Shown piece by piece: positions 18,801 to 29,130 of a stretch of DNA of 64,000 nt. The stretch lies in NCBI RefSeq assembly GCF_900107765.1, contig NZ_FNQY01000003.1, positions 235,677-299,676 on the forward strand, in the 5' to 3' direction. The notes beneath the pieces were generated by a model that was not told the origin of the DNA, did no database searches, and worked only from the letters and a program-made list of their open reading frames with translations. The DNA comes from Arachidicoccus rhizosphaerae. Lineage in GTDB: Bacteria > Bacteroidota > Bacteroidia > Chitinophagales > Chitinophagaceae. Each line of letters opens with the position of its first letter. Within the stretch, counting starts at the first letter, position 1. The position numbers and the translations under genes are program-made.

Positions 18801-19071
18801 TATCCAAAAGGACATCAATGCATTTAGATTAAGAGATGTCACGCTGACGTATCAGATACCGCAAACCCTAATTGACAAATGGAAGGTATTTAAGTCCTTG
18901 AGTTTCTTTTTTACGGGCAATGATTTAGTTCTATTTACCAACTACAAAGGGGCAGATCCAAATGTAAGTGGAACTACAGCCGGCTCTGTTGGGGTAGGAG
19001 GCTTTGGCATGGATTACGGCAATGTGGCCGCTCCAGTTTCATATAATTTTGGCCTCAAGGCTAATTTTTAA
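15889..19071 (+). CDS. SusC/RagA family TonB-dependent outer membrane transporter
   Basis: This 1060-residue protein imports oligosaccharides or peptides across the outer membrane in partnership with SusD. A signal peptide ends at about residue 27 (SNIMAQQQ). Then comes a carboxypeptidase-D regulatory-like domain (SGQVQDSSGAALVGVTVQLA to about 110), the SusC signature VVVTAMDIKRNSRELGYSVQ, the plug domain with LQGRAAGV and ITILKGPEATALYGSQASSG, and a long beta-barrel ending in the aromatic VSYNFGLKANF. Length is typical. The susD gene follows after 21 bp. No sugar-cutting enzyme lies directly in the operon, so the substrate is open. Confidence 0.97.
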   Translation: MRKKIIFNRLSIWITLIGICLTSNIMAQQQTVSGQVQDSSGAALVGVTVQLAGTKQASLTDKTGTFSIKAQTGDVLVFTHIGYISTQITVGSQLNYQITLQASADNNLKDVVVTAMDIKRNSRELGYSVQTIKGDDIQQTQRENFVNALQGRAAGVTINPTSGQAGASSQIVLRGFNSASLNNQPLFVVDGIIIDNTTFNETSNGGSGIGLADDRPNRTSDYANRISDINPSDIASITILKGPEATALYGSQASSGAIIITTKKPGMNGQVHVSYDNSFRFNKITRFPEVLDEYGQGKNGEATNIPSEAFLYFGPAYAAGTQKYDNISSFFRTGFANTQNVAADMGTKNVGFRLTGSYFNNSGVIPNNKYRRYNFKLSNNTKLWDGKLVISPSISYINSENLKPTRGAGGYILDLYAWPTIDNASNYQDAEGNKRLLYADDPNSEVLNNPFFSAYRNYGQDNVSRWIATLGIDLKPVDWLTIAGRFGYDTYDQDGYSLTDPQSSTLTAASQGFLSNYYLNYKGYNHTITATATKKVGKFGLRAMVGTMWQDYQTREYALAGSQLLDADNKLSHSTDSSNIGMVSSRLARNKEGLPNESITRQVAYFGEAAVSYNNVLFLSYTHRFEQASVFAPDKRSYNYPGISFSAILSDIIPGIKGNFLNYLKLRASRAQTARLMPPYLNQAVFVDNYASSDIPAYSYSYYNNNPNLVPEKQKTYEMGLETRLLDNRISLEAAYYNTHNLDQISVGYRASYGTGYILNTQNATESRNQGIEITMNINPVRKKDFNWDIEFNFNHMWSKVLDIPASIADKNDYYISDTWIYLNTRGGFVRGYPTTELTGYSFERNNNGQILISPETGMPVVNTSFSPIGDRNPDFTLGTNNTFRYKNWQLSFLWDLRVGGDIYNATEQYLTYMGKSQLTKDRMKSTVIEGVLQDGNENTANPTKNTISFIPNEVASTYYSETKGFPDEVFIQKDINAFRLRDVTLTYQIPQTLIDKWKVFKSLSFFFTGNDLVLFTNYKGADPNVSGTTAGSVGVGGFGMDYGNVAAPVSYNFGLKANF

Positions 19072-19092
19072 ATCCAGTTTAAAATTACAATC

Positions 19093-20781
19093 ATGAAAAT
19101 ATTACCCAATATAAAAATCTCCGTCCGGCTGTCCTTGCTGGCTATTACCGCGGCAGTCCTCGCACTATCATCCTGTTCCAAAAAATTGGATGAAGCTTAT
19201 AAAAACCCTAATTCACCACCAGATGAGCCTGTGGAGAATATATTCCCCGGCCTGATAGGTAGCATAATCGGCAGTTCTGCAGCTGCAGGGTCTGCTTATG
19301 GCATTGCCGGAGATGGCACTTACATCGGGCGGTATGTCCAATACTGGAACAACTATGCGGCCACAGCAACCGACAATGGAGGTACACAATTTGATCAGAT
19401 GGGCGGAGTTCTTGGTTCCAGCGATGCCTTTGGGAGCATGTGGGCGGCCTTTTATTTTGGCCACGGGCAAAATCTGAACTATATTGTTTCCCGTGCAAGC
19501 TCAGAACAGAAATGGGATTTTGTCGGCGGTGCGAAAGCACTCAGGGCCTGGGGCTGGTTAGAGCTTGGTAATGAGTACGCCAATGCAATCATCATTAAGC
19601 AGGCCTTCGACGTTAACCTGTCTACCTTTAATTATGATTCTTTGTCTTTAGCCTACGATTCCTGCCGAAAAGCATGTTTTGATGCCCTGGCTGCATTTAA
19701 TCAGGCTGGCAGCGGCTCAAGCTCCTTTAAAACGGCGGATGCCTATTTTAATCAGGGAGACATTCATAAATGGCAGAAATTCATCTATGGTATTTTGGCC
19801 AGGAGTTATGCTTACCTGTCTAACAAAAGTAGTTACAGCGCTGACTCTGTCATTAAATATGCCACTCTGGCCGCTTCCACCAATGACGAAAATGCTACCG
19901 TGAAATTTTCCGCCATCGGAACTTCAGGCAGCTCTAATTACTATGGCCCTTTCAGGGGAAATGTCGGCAGCATGAGACAATCCGCTTATTTTGCAGATTT
20001 ATTATCCGGCCGAAACCCCCAAATATTTACTGGTGTGGAAGATCCAAGGGCCTGGTACCTGATTCGGGAAAACAAGGAAGGGACCTTTTATGGAGTGACC
20101 ATCGGAAAAGACCTGGATGAAAGTTTACCGGATGCAAATCAGTGGCCTGCAAATTTCTGGGGTAAATCCGGTCTATCCACATCAAGTCCTGCCACGGATT
20201 CCGGCAGGTATATATTCAGGGATAATGCAGCGTTCCCAATTATGACCGCTTCGGAAATGCAATTCTTATTAGCCGAGGCTTATTATAAGAAAGGGGAGAA
20301 GGGAAGTGCGCTGACCGCTTATAAAAATGCGATTAGCCTTAATTTTGATATGTTAAGTACTAATTATGCGACCAATGTCCCAACAGATCATATCATATCC
20401 TCAAACAGTAAAAATGCCTATTTAAATAATTCCGCCATCGTTCCAAGTGCTTCTTCGGATCTGACCTTGTCAGATATCATGATGCAAAAATATATTGCAT
20501 TATTTGGATGGGGATTCCAGGAGACTTGGGCCGATATGCGCAGGTATCATTACACAGATAAAGATCCGGTTACAGGCAATCAGATATATGCCGGATTTAA
20601 ACCGGGAGGAGGCACCTTATTTGTAGATAATAATGGCAAATACGTTTACCGTGCAAGGCCCAGATATAATTCTGAATACCTGTATGACATCCCTTCACTA
20701 ACCTTAGTTGGAGCGGTAGATGCGGATGGATCTCAGGTTACCGATTATCATACGGTTGAAAGCTGGTTCTCGGAGCCTTAA
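19093..20781 (+). CDS. SusD/RagB-like substrate-binding lipoprotein (SusD-like_2)
   Basis: This 562-residue surface lipoprotein forms the lid over the SusC channel and captures the nutrient. The lipobox ends at Cys28 (LALSSC). The mature part starts with KKLDEAYKNPNSP, typical of the SusD-like_2 subgroup. Tetratricopeptide-like helices follow, including WAAFYFGHGQNLNYIV, KALRAWGWLELGNEYAN and EMQFLLAEAYYKKGEKG. It is 21 bp downstream of susC, in the same operon, and is closed by a strong terminator. Confidence 0.95.
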   Translation: MKILPNIKISVRLSLLAITAAVLALSSCSKKLDEAYKNPNSPPDEPVENIFPGLIGSIIGSSAAAGSAYGIAGDGTYIGRYVQYWNNYAATATDNGGTQFDQMGGVLGSSDAFGSMWAAFYFGHGQNLNYIVSRASSEQKWDFVGGAKALRAWGWLELGNEYANAIIIKQAFDVNLSTFNYDSLSLAYDSCRKACFDALAAFNQAGSGSSSFKTADAYFNQGDIHKWQKFIYGILARSYAYLSNKSSYSADSVIKYATLAASTNDENATVKFSAIGTSGSSNYYGPFRGNVGSMRQSAYFADLLSGRNPQIFTGVEDPRAWYLIRENKEGTFYGVTIGKDLDESLPDANQWPANFWGKSGLSTSSPATDSGRYIFRDNAAFPIMTASEMQFLLAEAYYKKGEKGSALTAYKNAISLNFDMLSTNYATNVPTDHIISSNSKNAYLNNSAIVPSASSDLTLSDIMMQKYIALFGWGFQETWADMRRYHYTDKDPVTGNQIYAGFKPGGGTLFVDNNGKYVYRARPRYNSEYLYDIPSLTLVGAVDADGSQVTDYHTVESWFSEP

Positions 20782-20810
20782 ACATTTTTTTAAAATTCAT
20801 GGGAAACAGA

Positions 20811-20852
20811 AAGGGTTGCAGACAATTCAGATTGTTTGCAACCCCTTTTTTA
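20811..20852 (+). terminator. Terminator of susCD
   Basis: AGGGTTGCA with GACAA pairs with TTGTT and TGCAACCCCT around a short loop, followed by T6. It lies 30 bp after the susD stop. Confidence 0.9.
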
Positions 20853-20952
20853 TATAAAGGTCTATAAAATGAGATTTTACGCCTATCTTTGAATATATCT
20901 TCCATTATTGATAATAATATCAAGATGACACCTCCTTACTAAACTCAGTATT

Positions 20953-22245
20953 ATGAAACTAAAATTAGTATTTGCCATTGCCTTCATTTTCCCCATATTG
21001 AGTTTTGCTCAATCAGCCAAACCAAAAGAGCAGCAGATTGCAAAAGAGTTTGTTGAGGATATCATGCAGGAACGCTATGAAAAAGCGCTGAGTCTATGCG
21101 ACACCTTATTTAAAGTAAAGGTATCTCAATCAATGCTTCAACAAATTAGAAATGGCCTTGTTCAACAACTAGGTTCCCTTAAAAATATTATATCAACCTC
21201 ACAACAGCCTTATAAAGAAGATCAATTAATCATTCTTTATTCACAATTTGAAAAGGGCAATCTGGACCTAAAAGTGCTAACAAATAAGGATTTTACAGTA
21301 TCAGGTTTTTATATGGCCCCCCACAAAGAAGCCTATAATCAGGCGACCAACCCGAATGCTTATGATATACAGTCCGGCAATCTCTTACTTCCAGGAACTT
21401 TACTTATTCCGAAAAGTGACAACAAACATAAGCTTGTCATTCTGGTCCATGGATCCGGTCCAGGTGACAGAGATGAAACCCTGGGTCAAATAAAACCTTT
21501 TATGGATCTTGCCGAAGGCCTTCTAAAAAATGGTATCGCCAGTTACCGCTACGACAAAAGAACATTTGTCAATCCAGGATCATTGCCCGCTGATTATACA
21601 ATAGACGATGAAGTAACCACTGATGTATTCAATATAATTGAGCACTTTAGCAGCAATGATACTTTCAGAAATTACAAAATTTATGTAATCGGTCATAGCC
21701 TGGGAGCAATGTTGGCACCCAGGATTGCCAAAGAAGCTGGGGATAAAATAAGTGGCATCGTTATGATGGCAGCACCTGCAAGAAAACTTTCCGACATTAT
21801 CCTGGAACAAACCAAATATCTGGATTCCCTGTTTCCTGGTAAGGAACAAGATGAAGCCTTACGTATGACAGCCCGTCAATTGCATTATATGCATAGTCCG
21901 GCTTTTAATGAGCGTTCGCCGCTCGATTCGCTATTATTAAATCAGCCTGCCAGCTATTGGCTGTCATTGAAATCTTATAACCAGGTAGGTACCATAACAG
22001 GGCTTAGACTGCCAGTTTTAATACTGCAGGGAGAAAAAGACTATCAGGTCCGAATGACTGATTTTAATATCTGGAAACAAAATACCAAGGGAATGTCCAA
22101 TTTTACTTATAAAAGTTATCCCGGACTTTCACACCTATTTATGTCCAGTAATGGCATACCCAGTCCCAAAGATTATCAGGGCGAAAAGCACATACCTGAT
22201 TACGTCATAACTGATTTATCCAAATGGATCATTAACCAGAAGTAA
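20953..22245 (+). CDS. Exported alpha/beta hydrolase with DUF3887 domain
   Basis: This 430-residue protein has a signal peptide ending near residue 19 (LSFAQ). A DUF3887-like domain covers about 28-115, and an alpha/beta hydrolase domain the rest. Key motifs are HGSGPGDRDE (166-175, oxyanion region), YRYDKRT (198-204), the nucleophile Ser249 in IGHSLGA, an Asp in the GEKDYQV turn and the His in YPGLSHLF. This layout is typical of Bacteroidota periplasmic esterases or peptidase-like hydrolases of the S9/lysophospholipase type. Substrate is unknown. It stands apart from susCD, behind a terminator. Confidence 0.9.
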   Translation: MKLKLVFAIAFIFPILSFAQSAKPKEQQIAKEFVEDIMQERYEKALSLCDTLFKVKVSQSMLQQIRNGLVQQLGSLKNIISTSQQPYKEDQLIILYSQFEKGNLDLKVLTNKDFTVSGFYMAPHKEAYNQATNPNAYDIQSGNLLLPGTLLIPKSDNKHKLVILVHGSGPGDRDETLGQIKPFMDLAEGLLKNGIASYRYDKRTFVNPGSLPADYTIDDEVTTDVFNIIEHFSSNDTFRNYKIYVIGHSLGAMLAPRIAKEAGDKISGIVMMAAPARKLSDIILEQTKYLDSLFPGKEQDEALRMTARQLHYMHSPAFNERSPLDSLLLNQPASYWLSLKSYNQVGTITGLRLPVLILQGEKDYQVRMTDFNIWKQNTKGMSNFTYKSYPGLSHLFMSSNGIPSPKDYQGEKHIPDYVITDLSKWIINQK

Positions 22246-24149
<1,904 letters not shown>

Positions 24150-24159
24150 TATATACATT

Positions 24160-24240
24160 AATCGAGTCGGAAGGTAGCGATTAGTTCGCTACCTGTCCGC
24201 TCACACCACCGTACGTACGGTTCCGTATAACGCTAGAGCA
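24160..24240 (-). mobile_element. Probable group II intron remnant (domains V-VI, 3' end)
   Basis: Read on the minus strand, this segment has ACGGAACCGTACGTACGGTG, then GTGTGAGCGG, then a stem GGTAGCGA/TCGCTACC and the end TTCCGACTCGATT. These match what I recall of the 3' end of Bacteroidota group II introns: a domain V with CGTACGTACGGTGGTGTGAG, a domain VI stem, then a C(T/G)ACTCGATT boundary. The domain V hairpin loop seems a few bases short, and no reverse transcriptase gene is present upstream (24241-24660), so it looks decayed. It lies between gdhA and the ars operon. The match is from memory and should be tested. Confidence 0.5.
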
Positions 24241-24661
24241 AATATTGTCCAAACAATATTTAACGCCATACACTACTGATCCGAGACAAAAAGTTGCTAT
24301 CGGAATAAATTTTTCCTCAAAGGAGAAAAGGGTTACAGATTTTCTAGTAAAAGAACCAAGAACTTTAAATGAATACTAAACATTCTCAATAATTTTTGTG
24401 ACATTCAAATACAGTGGAAGCTGAAAAAGGAAAATAACTAAAGAATTTTCAGTATTTTAATCCGACGCTATACTTAACTAATATACAGTGGATGCTATTC
24501 ATTTTTCAAAACTCAATCACTTACACACCTTTCGTAGAGTACATTTGGATATTCCTGGTCACTCAAATCCCCGAGTTTATGTTCATTTTGGGTGTTCATT
24601 TCTGCCTGGGGAGTCATTTCTTATTATTTTTTTTCGAGAAAGGCATACAAAGTAAAATTAT
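24241..24661. other. AT-rich intergenic region before arsR, no convincing gene
   Basis: No family is recognisable here. A 64-codon plus-strand frame at 24492-24686 is hydrophobic but lacks family features and runs into the ars operator. The rest of an intron could have stood here but is not visible. Confidence 0.35.
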
Positions 24662-24682
24662 TAATCGTAATATTGCAATAAA
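24662..24682. promoter_or_regulatory. ArsR operator-like site 1, upstream of arsR
   Basis: The 21-bp site reads TAATCGTA, then AT, then ATTGCAATAAA. It recurs upstream of arsC with 19 of 21 bases identical. Its centre ATCGTAAT/ATTGCAAT is an imperfect palindrome, and it includes TAATATTG, one base off the -7 box TAnnTTTG. It ends 10 bp before the arsR start, so bound ArsR would block the promoter. Confidence 0.6.
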
Positions 24683-24692
24683 TTAGTAGGAA

Positions 24693-25028
24693 ATGGGAGC
24701 GACGAAAACGGATTTATTTACCAAAGAACAAAACGAACTGGCAAGCATGGCTAAAGCTATTGCGCATCCGGCTCGTATAGCCATTTTACAGCAGCTCATG
24801 AAATTGAATGCTTGTGTTTGTGGAAGTTTAGTTGATGAACTCGGCTTAGCGCAACCCACTATCTCGCAGCATCTTAAAGAACTAAAGCTGGCAGGTATTA
24901 TCCAAGGCACGGTGGAAGGTACAAGCGTTTGCTATTGTATTGACCCAAAGGTCTGGCAAAAATACCGGCAGTTTTTCAATGACTTCTTTGTAGCCGTAAA
25001 TGAACTTGCCAGAGAGGACTGTTGTTGA
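24693..25028 (+). CDS. arsR: ArsR family metalloregulator
   Basis: This 111-residue winged-helix repressor opens the ars operon. The helix-turn-helix segment is VDELGLAQPTISQHLKEL. The metal site is suggested by Cys41 and Cys43 in NACVCGS, at the same place as the ELCVCDL motif of classic ArsR, and by a Cys pair at the very C-terminus (110-111). As(III) binding would release it from the operator at 24662. Downstream are arsC, arsM and acr3 on the same strand with short gaps. Confidence 0.93.
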   Translation: MGATKTDLFTKEQNELASMAKAIAHPARIAILQQLMKLNACVCGSLVDELGLAQPTISQHLKELKLAGIIQGTVEGTSVCYCIDPKVWQKYRQFFNDFFVAVNELAREDCC

Positions 25029-25044
25029 TTTTTTTTATATTATA

Positions 25045-25065
25045 TAATCGTATCATTGCAATAAA
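25045..25065. promoter_or_regulatory. ArsR operator-like site 2, upstream of arsC
   Basis: The site reads TAATCGTA, then TC, then ATTGCAATAAA, 19 of 21 bases identical to the copy upstream of arsR. It includes TATCATTG, one base off TAnnTTTG. It sits in the 54-bp gap between arsR and arsC, 17 bp before the arsC start, suggesting a second regulated promoter inside the operon. Confidence 0.6.
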
Positions 25066-25082
25066 CAAATAAAACGACAAAA

Positions 25083-25535
25083 ATGAATAACAACAAATAC
25101 AGAATTCTTTTCGTTTGCGTACATAACAGCGCACGGAGCCAAATGGCAGAAACTTTCTTAAATGAATTAGGTAAGGACAAGTTTGCAGCGGAAAGCGCTG
25201 GTATAGAGCCGGGGAACCTCAATCCCTATGTTGTTGAAGTAATGGCTGAAAGTGGAATAGACATCAGCGGCAAGCAAACAAAAGCTGCATTTGACTTGGT
25301 ACAGCAGGGTAAGCACTATGACGCCGTGATAACCGTATGTGATGCGGCGAACGCCGAAAAATGCCCGGTTTTTCCCGGTAAAACTAGGCGCATAGCCTGG
25401 TCATTTCCCGACCCTTCCGGATTTGCAGGAACAAAAGAACAGATAATGGAACAAACCCGGAAGGTTAGGAATGCCATACAGCAGAAAGTGGAGGATTTCA
25501 TACTGGAAGCCAGTGCGGTGAAATTTTGGATATAA
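25083..25535 (+). CDS. arsC: Arsenate reductase, thioredoxin-coupled (LMW-phosphatase fold)
   Basis: Reduces As(V) to As(III) in the cytosol. The 150-residue protein has the P-loop CVHNSARSQ with nucleophile Cys12. Two more cysteines, Cys86 and Cys94 in [15 protein letters not shown], complete the three-Cys relay typical of the Bacillus/Staphylococcus-type enzyme. Asp110 in SFPDPSG is the general acid. It lies second in the ars operon, followed after 19 bp by arsM. Confidence 0.95.
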   Translation: MNNNKYRILFVCVHNSARSQMAETFLNELGKDKFAAESAGIEPGNLNPYVVEVMAESGIDISGKQTKAAFDLVQQGKHYDAVITVCDAANAEKCPVFPGKTRRIAWSFPDPSGFAGTKEQIMEQTRKVRNAIQQKVEDFILEASAVKFWI

Positions 25536-25554
25536 TATTATTTAATCATCTTAA

Positions 25555-26409
25555 ATGAATAAAATCATGAATAACGAACAAGAGTTAAAGGAGCTGGTAA
25601 AGCAAAAATATGCGGAAATTGCCTCCCAGGATAAGGCCATGAATCAGGCGTCTTGCTGCGGATCTGGCTGCTGTTCTACCGATGTTTATAACATAATGAG
25701 TGAAGATTACAGCAAGCTGGAAGGTTATAATCCCGAGGCTGACCTGGGTTTAGGCTGCGGCCTGCCTACTCAATTTGCCCAAATTAAAAAGGGAGACACG
25801 GTTATAGACCTGGGCTCAGGCGCCGGAAACGATTGTTTTGTGGCCCGCAGGGAAACAGGCGGATCTGGCAAAGTAATCGGCATCGATTTTACGCCGCAAA
25901 TGATTGAAAAAGCCAGAGAAAATGTAGAAAAACTGGGTTATAACAACGTAGAGTTCCGTCAAGGAGATATTGAAGCTATGCCTGTGGGAGCCGACAAGGC
26001 TGATGTAGTGGTAAGCAACTGTGTACTGAACCTTGTCCCCAACAAAGACGGTGTGTTCCGGGAAGTATACCGGGTACTGAAGCCAGGCGGTCATTTCAGT
26101 ATATCGGACATTGTGCTGGAAGGAGAGTTACCTAATGCATTAAGGCAGGCAGCCGAGATGTATGCCGGATGTGTCACTGGTGCAATTCAAAAAGAGGAAT
26201 ACTTCGGATTGATAGCCAAGAATGGATTTACCAATGTCACGCTTCAAAAGGAAAAGGCCATTGAAATACCTGACGATATATTAGCTGTGTATCTGTCTGC
26301 GGAAGAAATCAATCAATTTAAAACTTCAGGAGGGGGCATTCAAAGCATTACCGTGTATGCGGAAAAGGCCGAAAAATCGATTTGCTGTGGTCCGGATTGT
26401 TGTAATTAA
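25555..26409 (+). CDS. arsM: Arsenite S-adenosylmethionine methyltransferase
   Basis: Methylates As(III) using SAM; in the cytosol. The SAM-binding motif is [13 protein letters not shown] (about 83-95), followed by [12 protein letters not shown]. Conserved ArsM cysteines are present: LGLGCG (Cys68), SNCVLNLVP and YAGCVTGA. In addition there is a Cys-rich CCGSGCC motif at 34-40 and a similar CCGPDCC at the C-terminus. The start may be the ATG at 25555 or at 25567 (MNNEQEL); the second gives a more usual N-terminus. It lies between arsC and acr3. Confidence 0.93.
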   Translation: MNKIMNNEQELKELVKQKYAEIASQDKAMNQASCCGSGCCSTDVYNIMSEDYSKLEGYNPEADLGLGCGLPTQFAQIKKGDTVIDLGSGAGNDCFVARRETGGSGKVIGIDFTPQMIEKARENVEKLGYNNVEFRQGDIEAMPVGADKADVVVSNCVLNLVPNKDGVFREVYRVLKPGGHFSISDIVLEGELPNALRQAAEMYAGCVTGAIQKEEYFGLIAKNGFTNVTLQKEKAIEIPDDILAVYLSAEEINQFKTSGGGIQSITVYAEKAEKSICCGPDCCN

Positions 26410-26426
26410 TCACTGATTTTTATATT

Positions 26427-27521
26427 ATGTCTACAAAATGTGCCCCAATTCATAAAAGAAAAAGGCTTGGCTTTCTCGACCGGTATTTAACACTCTGGAT
26501 TTTCCTGGCAATGGCAGTGGGAGTATCCATCGGTTATTTTCTGCCGTCTTCTTCGGCATTTATTAATTCCTTTTCTTCAGGAACGACTAATATACCATTG
26601 GCTATAGGTCTTATCCTGATGATGTACCCGCCATTAGCGAAAGTACGCTACGAGCAAATAGGGAAGGTATTTCGCAATACGAAGGTGCTGACAGTCTCCT
26701 TGCTACTAAATTGGGTCATCGGGCCGGCCTTAATGTTCGTTTTGGCGTTGCTGTTTCTCCATGATTACCCGGAATATATGACCGGCCTGATATTAATAGG
26801 GCTTGCGCGATGCATTGCAATGGTCATCGTATGGAATGAGCTGGCGGAAGGGAACCGGGAATATGCAGCCGGTTTGGTCGCTCTGAACAGCATTTTCCAG
26901 GTATTACTCTATAGTATATATGCTTACCTATTTATTACGGTACTACCTCCTTTATTTGGTTTCAAGGGATTAGATGTAAATATTACTATCGGTCAGATTG
27001 CGGAAAGCGTAGCTATTTATCTGGGAATACCTTTTGCTGCAGGTATCATAAGCCGCTATATACTACTGAAATTAAAAGGAGAGCAGTGGTATCAAAACAA
27101 ATTTGTTCCATTTATTTCGCCCGTCACCCTGATAGCGCTGCTATTTACCATAGTTGTCATGTTTAGTCTGAAAGGGCAAATGATTGTACAAATACCTTCT
27201 GATGTACTACGAATTGCACTGCCATTGGTCATTTATTTTGCAATTATGTTTCTGGTAAGTTTTTTTATCGGCAAAAAATTGGGCGCTGATTATTCACAAA
27301 ATGCTGCTGTTTCTTTTACGGCAGCCGGAAATAATTTCGAGCTTGCTATTGCTGTAGCCATCGGCGTATTCGGTATTAATTCCGGGGAAGCATTTGCCGG
27401 TGTCATTGGCCCGTTGGTAGAAGTTCCTGCTCTGATAGCTTTGGTAAATATAGCTTTTTGGCTTCGTCGAAAATATTACACTACAGCGGCCCTCAATATT
27501 CAAAAACAACGCAAGAAATGA
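26427..27521 (+). CDS. acr3: ACR3 family arsenite efflux transporter
   Basis: Exports As(III) across the inner membrane. The 364-residue protein has about ten hydrophobic helices. The signature [18 protein letters not shown] carries the essential Cys129, and [20 protein letters not shown] in the ninth helix is the ACR3 family signature. It often appears under the name arsB, though it is unrelated to the E. coli ArsB family. It closes the arsR-arsC-arsM-acr3 operon; there is no clear terminator after it. Confidence 0.95.
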   Translation: MSTKCAPIHKRKRLGFLDRYLTLWIFLAMAVGVSIGYFLPSSSAFINSFSSGTTNIPLAIGLILMMYPPLAKVRYEQIGKVFRNTKVLTVSLLLNWVIGPALMFVLALLFLHDYPEYMTGLILIGLARCIAMVIVWNELAEGNREYAAGLVALNSIFQVLLYSIYAYLFITVLPPLFGFKGLDVNITIGQIAESVAIYLGIPFAAGIISRYILLKLKGEQWYQNKFVPFISPVTLIALLFTIVVMFSLKGQMIVQIPSDVLRIALPLVIYFAIMFLVSFFIGKKLGADYSQNAAVSFTAAGNNFELAIAVAIGVFGINSGEAFAGVIGPLVEVPALIALVNIAFWLRRKYYTTAALNIQKQRKK

Positions 27522-28159
27522 ACACATAAAACACTACATCCCGCTTAACATAATATAAATTATGGGACAAATTTATGAAAAATGATTCCGCCATATATAA
27601 TTATATATCAATACTTTAATTTAATATTCGATAGATTCTACAGGCAATAAAAATACACACATATGGCTAAGTAACAACTACTGAATGTTACCCGCCTTAT
27701 ACATATCCAATAAAATGCATTCTCAAACTAAGATCCGTAATTAGGTTCATATCTGACACTAAGAAACGATTCACCATTACAATCCATCAAATCAGGCAAC
27801 TTTCCCCAGCGTCTTGTGATTAACAAACTAACCCCTAAGATGAAGAAGCTCGGATTTTTTAAATATTAAAAACAATGGCAAAACAAAACAAACTTAAAAG
27901 CCATGTAACGCTCAGTCAGTGAGTTGAATTATGCGTTAAATTTATTTTTTTTTAATTTTTGAGCAATATTATTTCATCATATATAGATATTTTAAAAACC
28001 TTAAAGCAATTAAAATTTTAGTAAGTTCACTTATTAATAGTATCTTTATAATAATTTAATTTATAATAAATTATTAAATAAAATATATTTTGATTATAAT
28101 TAATATTATTATATGCTTATCTAATAATAAATATTTATACTAATTAATGCCTCAAAATT
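27522..28159. other. Very AT-rich gene-free region
   Basis: No credible open frame in 638 bp. The part from about 27940 to 28150 is almost only A and T, with short inverted A/T repeats (for example TAATTTA/TAAATTA near 28055). It separates the ars operon from the EVE gene and looks like the spacer DNA typical of accessory regions. Confidence 0.5.
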
Positions 28160-28585
28160 ATGATCAGATACTGGATGGCAGCAATATCGAAAGAGCATAC
28201 TTCAAGAGGTATTCAAGGTGGATTTATACAAGTATGCCACGGAAAGAAAGCACCTTTACAAAAGATGAAAATGGGCGATTATATTATCGTCTATTCCTCT
28301 AAAGTCAATATGTCCGATACTATTAAGTATCAGAAATTTACGGCCATCGGAAGGGTTTCAGACAATGAGGTGTATCCTTTTCAAATGACCCCAGATTTCT
28401 GCCCATTCCGCCGTAAGATTGAATTCTTAGAATGTCAGGAAGTTTCAATTATTGATTTAATTCCAGATTTGCAATTCATAGAAAATAAGCAACGGTGGGG
28501 CTATCCATTCCGATTTGGTTTCTTTGAAATCTCAGAACATGATTATCAACTCATTTCTTCTAAAATGTTATTACATGACTCGTAA
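28160..28585 (+). CDS. EVE domain protein (UPF0310-like)
   Basis: This 141-residue protein is a single EVE domain of the PUA-like fold. It opens with IRYWMAAISKEHTSRGIQGG, followed by HGKKAPLQKMKMGDYIIVYSS, then KFTAIGRVSDNEVYPF and RWGYPFRFGFFEISEHDY, which are the usual strands of the family. EVE domains are thought to recognise modified DNA or RNA bases; many occur in defence or toxin-antitoxin contexts. Its end overlaps by 11 bp the original start of a MarR gene that carries an internal stop. The two were therefore probably one operon. Confidence 0.85.
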   Translation: MIRYWMAAISKEHTSRGIQGGFIQVCHGKKAPLQKMKMGDYIIVYSSKVNMSDTIKYQKFTAIGRVSDNEVYPFQMTPDFCPFRRKIEFLECQEVSIIDLIPDLQFIENKQRWGYPFRFGFFEISEHDYQLISSKMLLHDS

Positions 28586-29036
28586 ATCGAAAGCACAAGG
28601 ATTTAGCGTAGAAAAAGCTGAAGATTCGACAGGATTTTTAATTTAGCAGCTTACCACTGTTTGGCAGCGATCGGTCAAAAAAGTTTTGATGCCTTATGAT
28701 CTGACACATGCGCAGTTTGTTGTGTTAGCCAGTGCCCACTGGCTAAGTTTGCAATTGCAGGACGTTACTCAAATAGCGTTATCAAAACATTCAAAAATTG
28801 ACACAATGACCGTTTCAGCAGTTCTAAGGAAACTTAATACTAAAAAACTCATTACGCGTATTGAGCACCCTACTGACACTAGGGCCAAAACCGTCTTACT
28901 TACAAAAAAGGGACAGGAACTTGTCAAAAAAGCCATCGTTATAGTAGAAAACTTTGATAAAGAGTTCTTTAGTAAACTAAAATCTGGATTACCTACATTC
29001 AATAAATCTCTAGTAAAATTATTGAACCATGAATAA
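28575..29036 (+). pseudogene. MarR family regulator, interrupted by an in-frame TAG
   Basis: The frame opens at the ATG at 28575, within the end of the EVE gene, and reads MTRKSKAQGFSVEKAEDSTG, then FLI, a TAG at 28644-28646 (codon 24), then QLTTVWQRSVKKVLMPYDL, then THAQFVVLASAHWL. MarR relatives carry GFLLWQ-type sequence here, so the TAG most likely replaced a Trp TGG. The wing HPTDTRAKTVLLT and the rest to 29036 are intact. Internal re-start at 28686 would give 116 residues that keep the winged helix but lose the first dimer helix. It may be a pseudogene, a re-initiated short protein, or a sequencing error. Confidence 0.75.
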
Positions 29037-29130
29037 AAACTTGTTGAATATCATTTCAATTCACTACCTTTTCGACTATTTACTGTTGTAGGAAGAATAT
29101 TTAAAATGACTTGCATAAAATCTTCAAAGA

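Noticed and set aside
24492..24686. 64-codon hydrophobic frame containing HFCLGSH, reminiscent of the cytochrome P450 heme loop
   Set aside because: The surrounding sequence has no P450 features and the frame runs into the ars operator; chance match.
27940..28150. A/T inverted repeats as a possible replication origin or CRISPR leader
   Set aside because: No DnaA boxes or regular spacer repeats; simple AT-rich sequence explains them.
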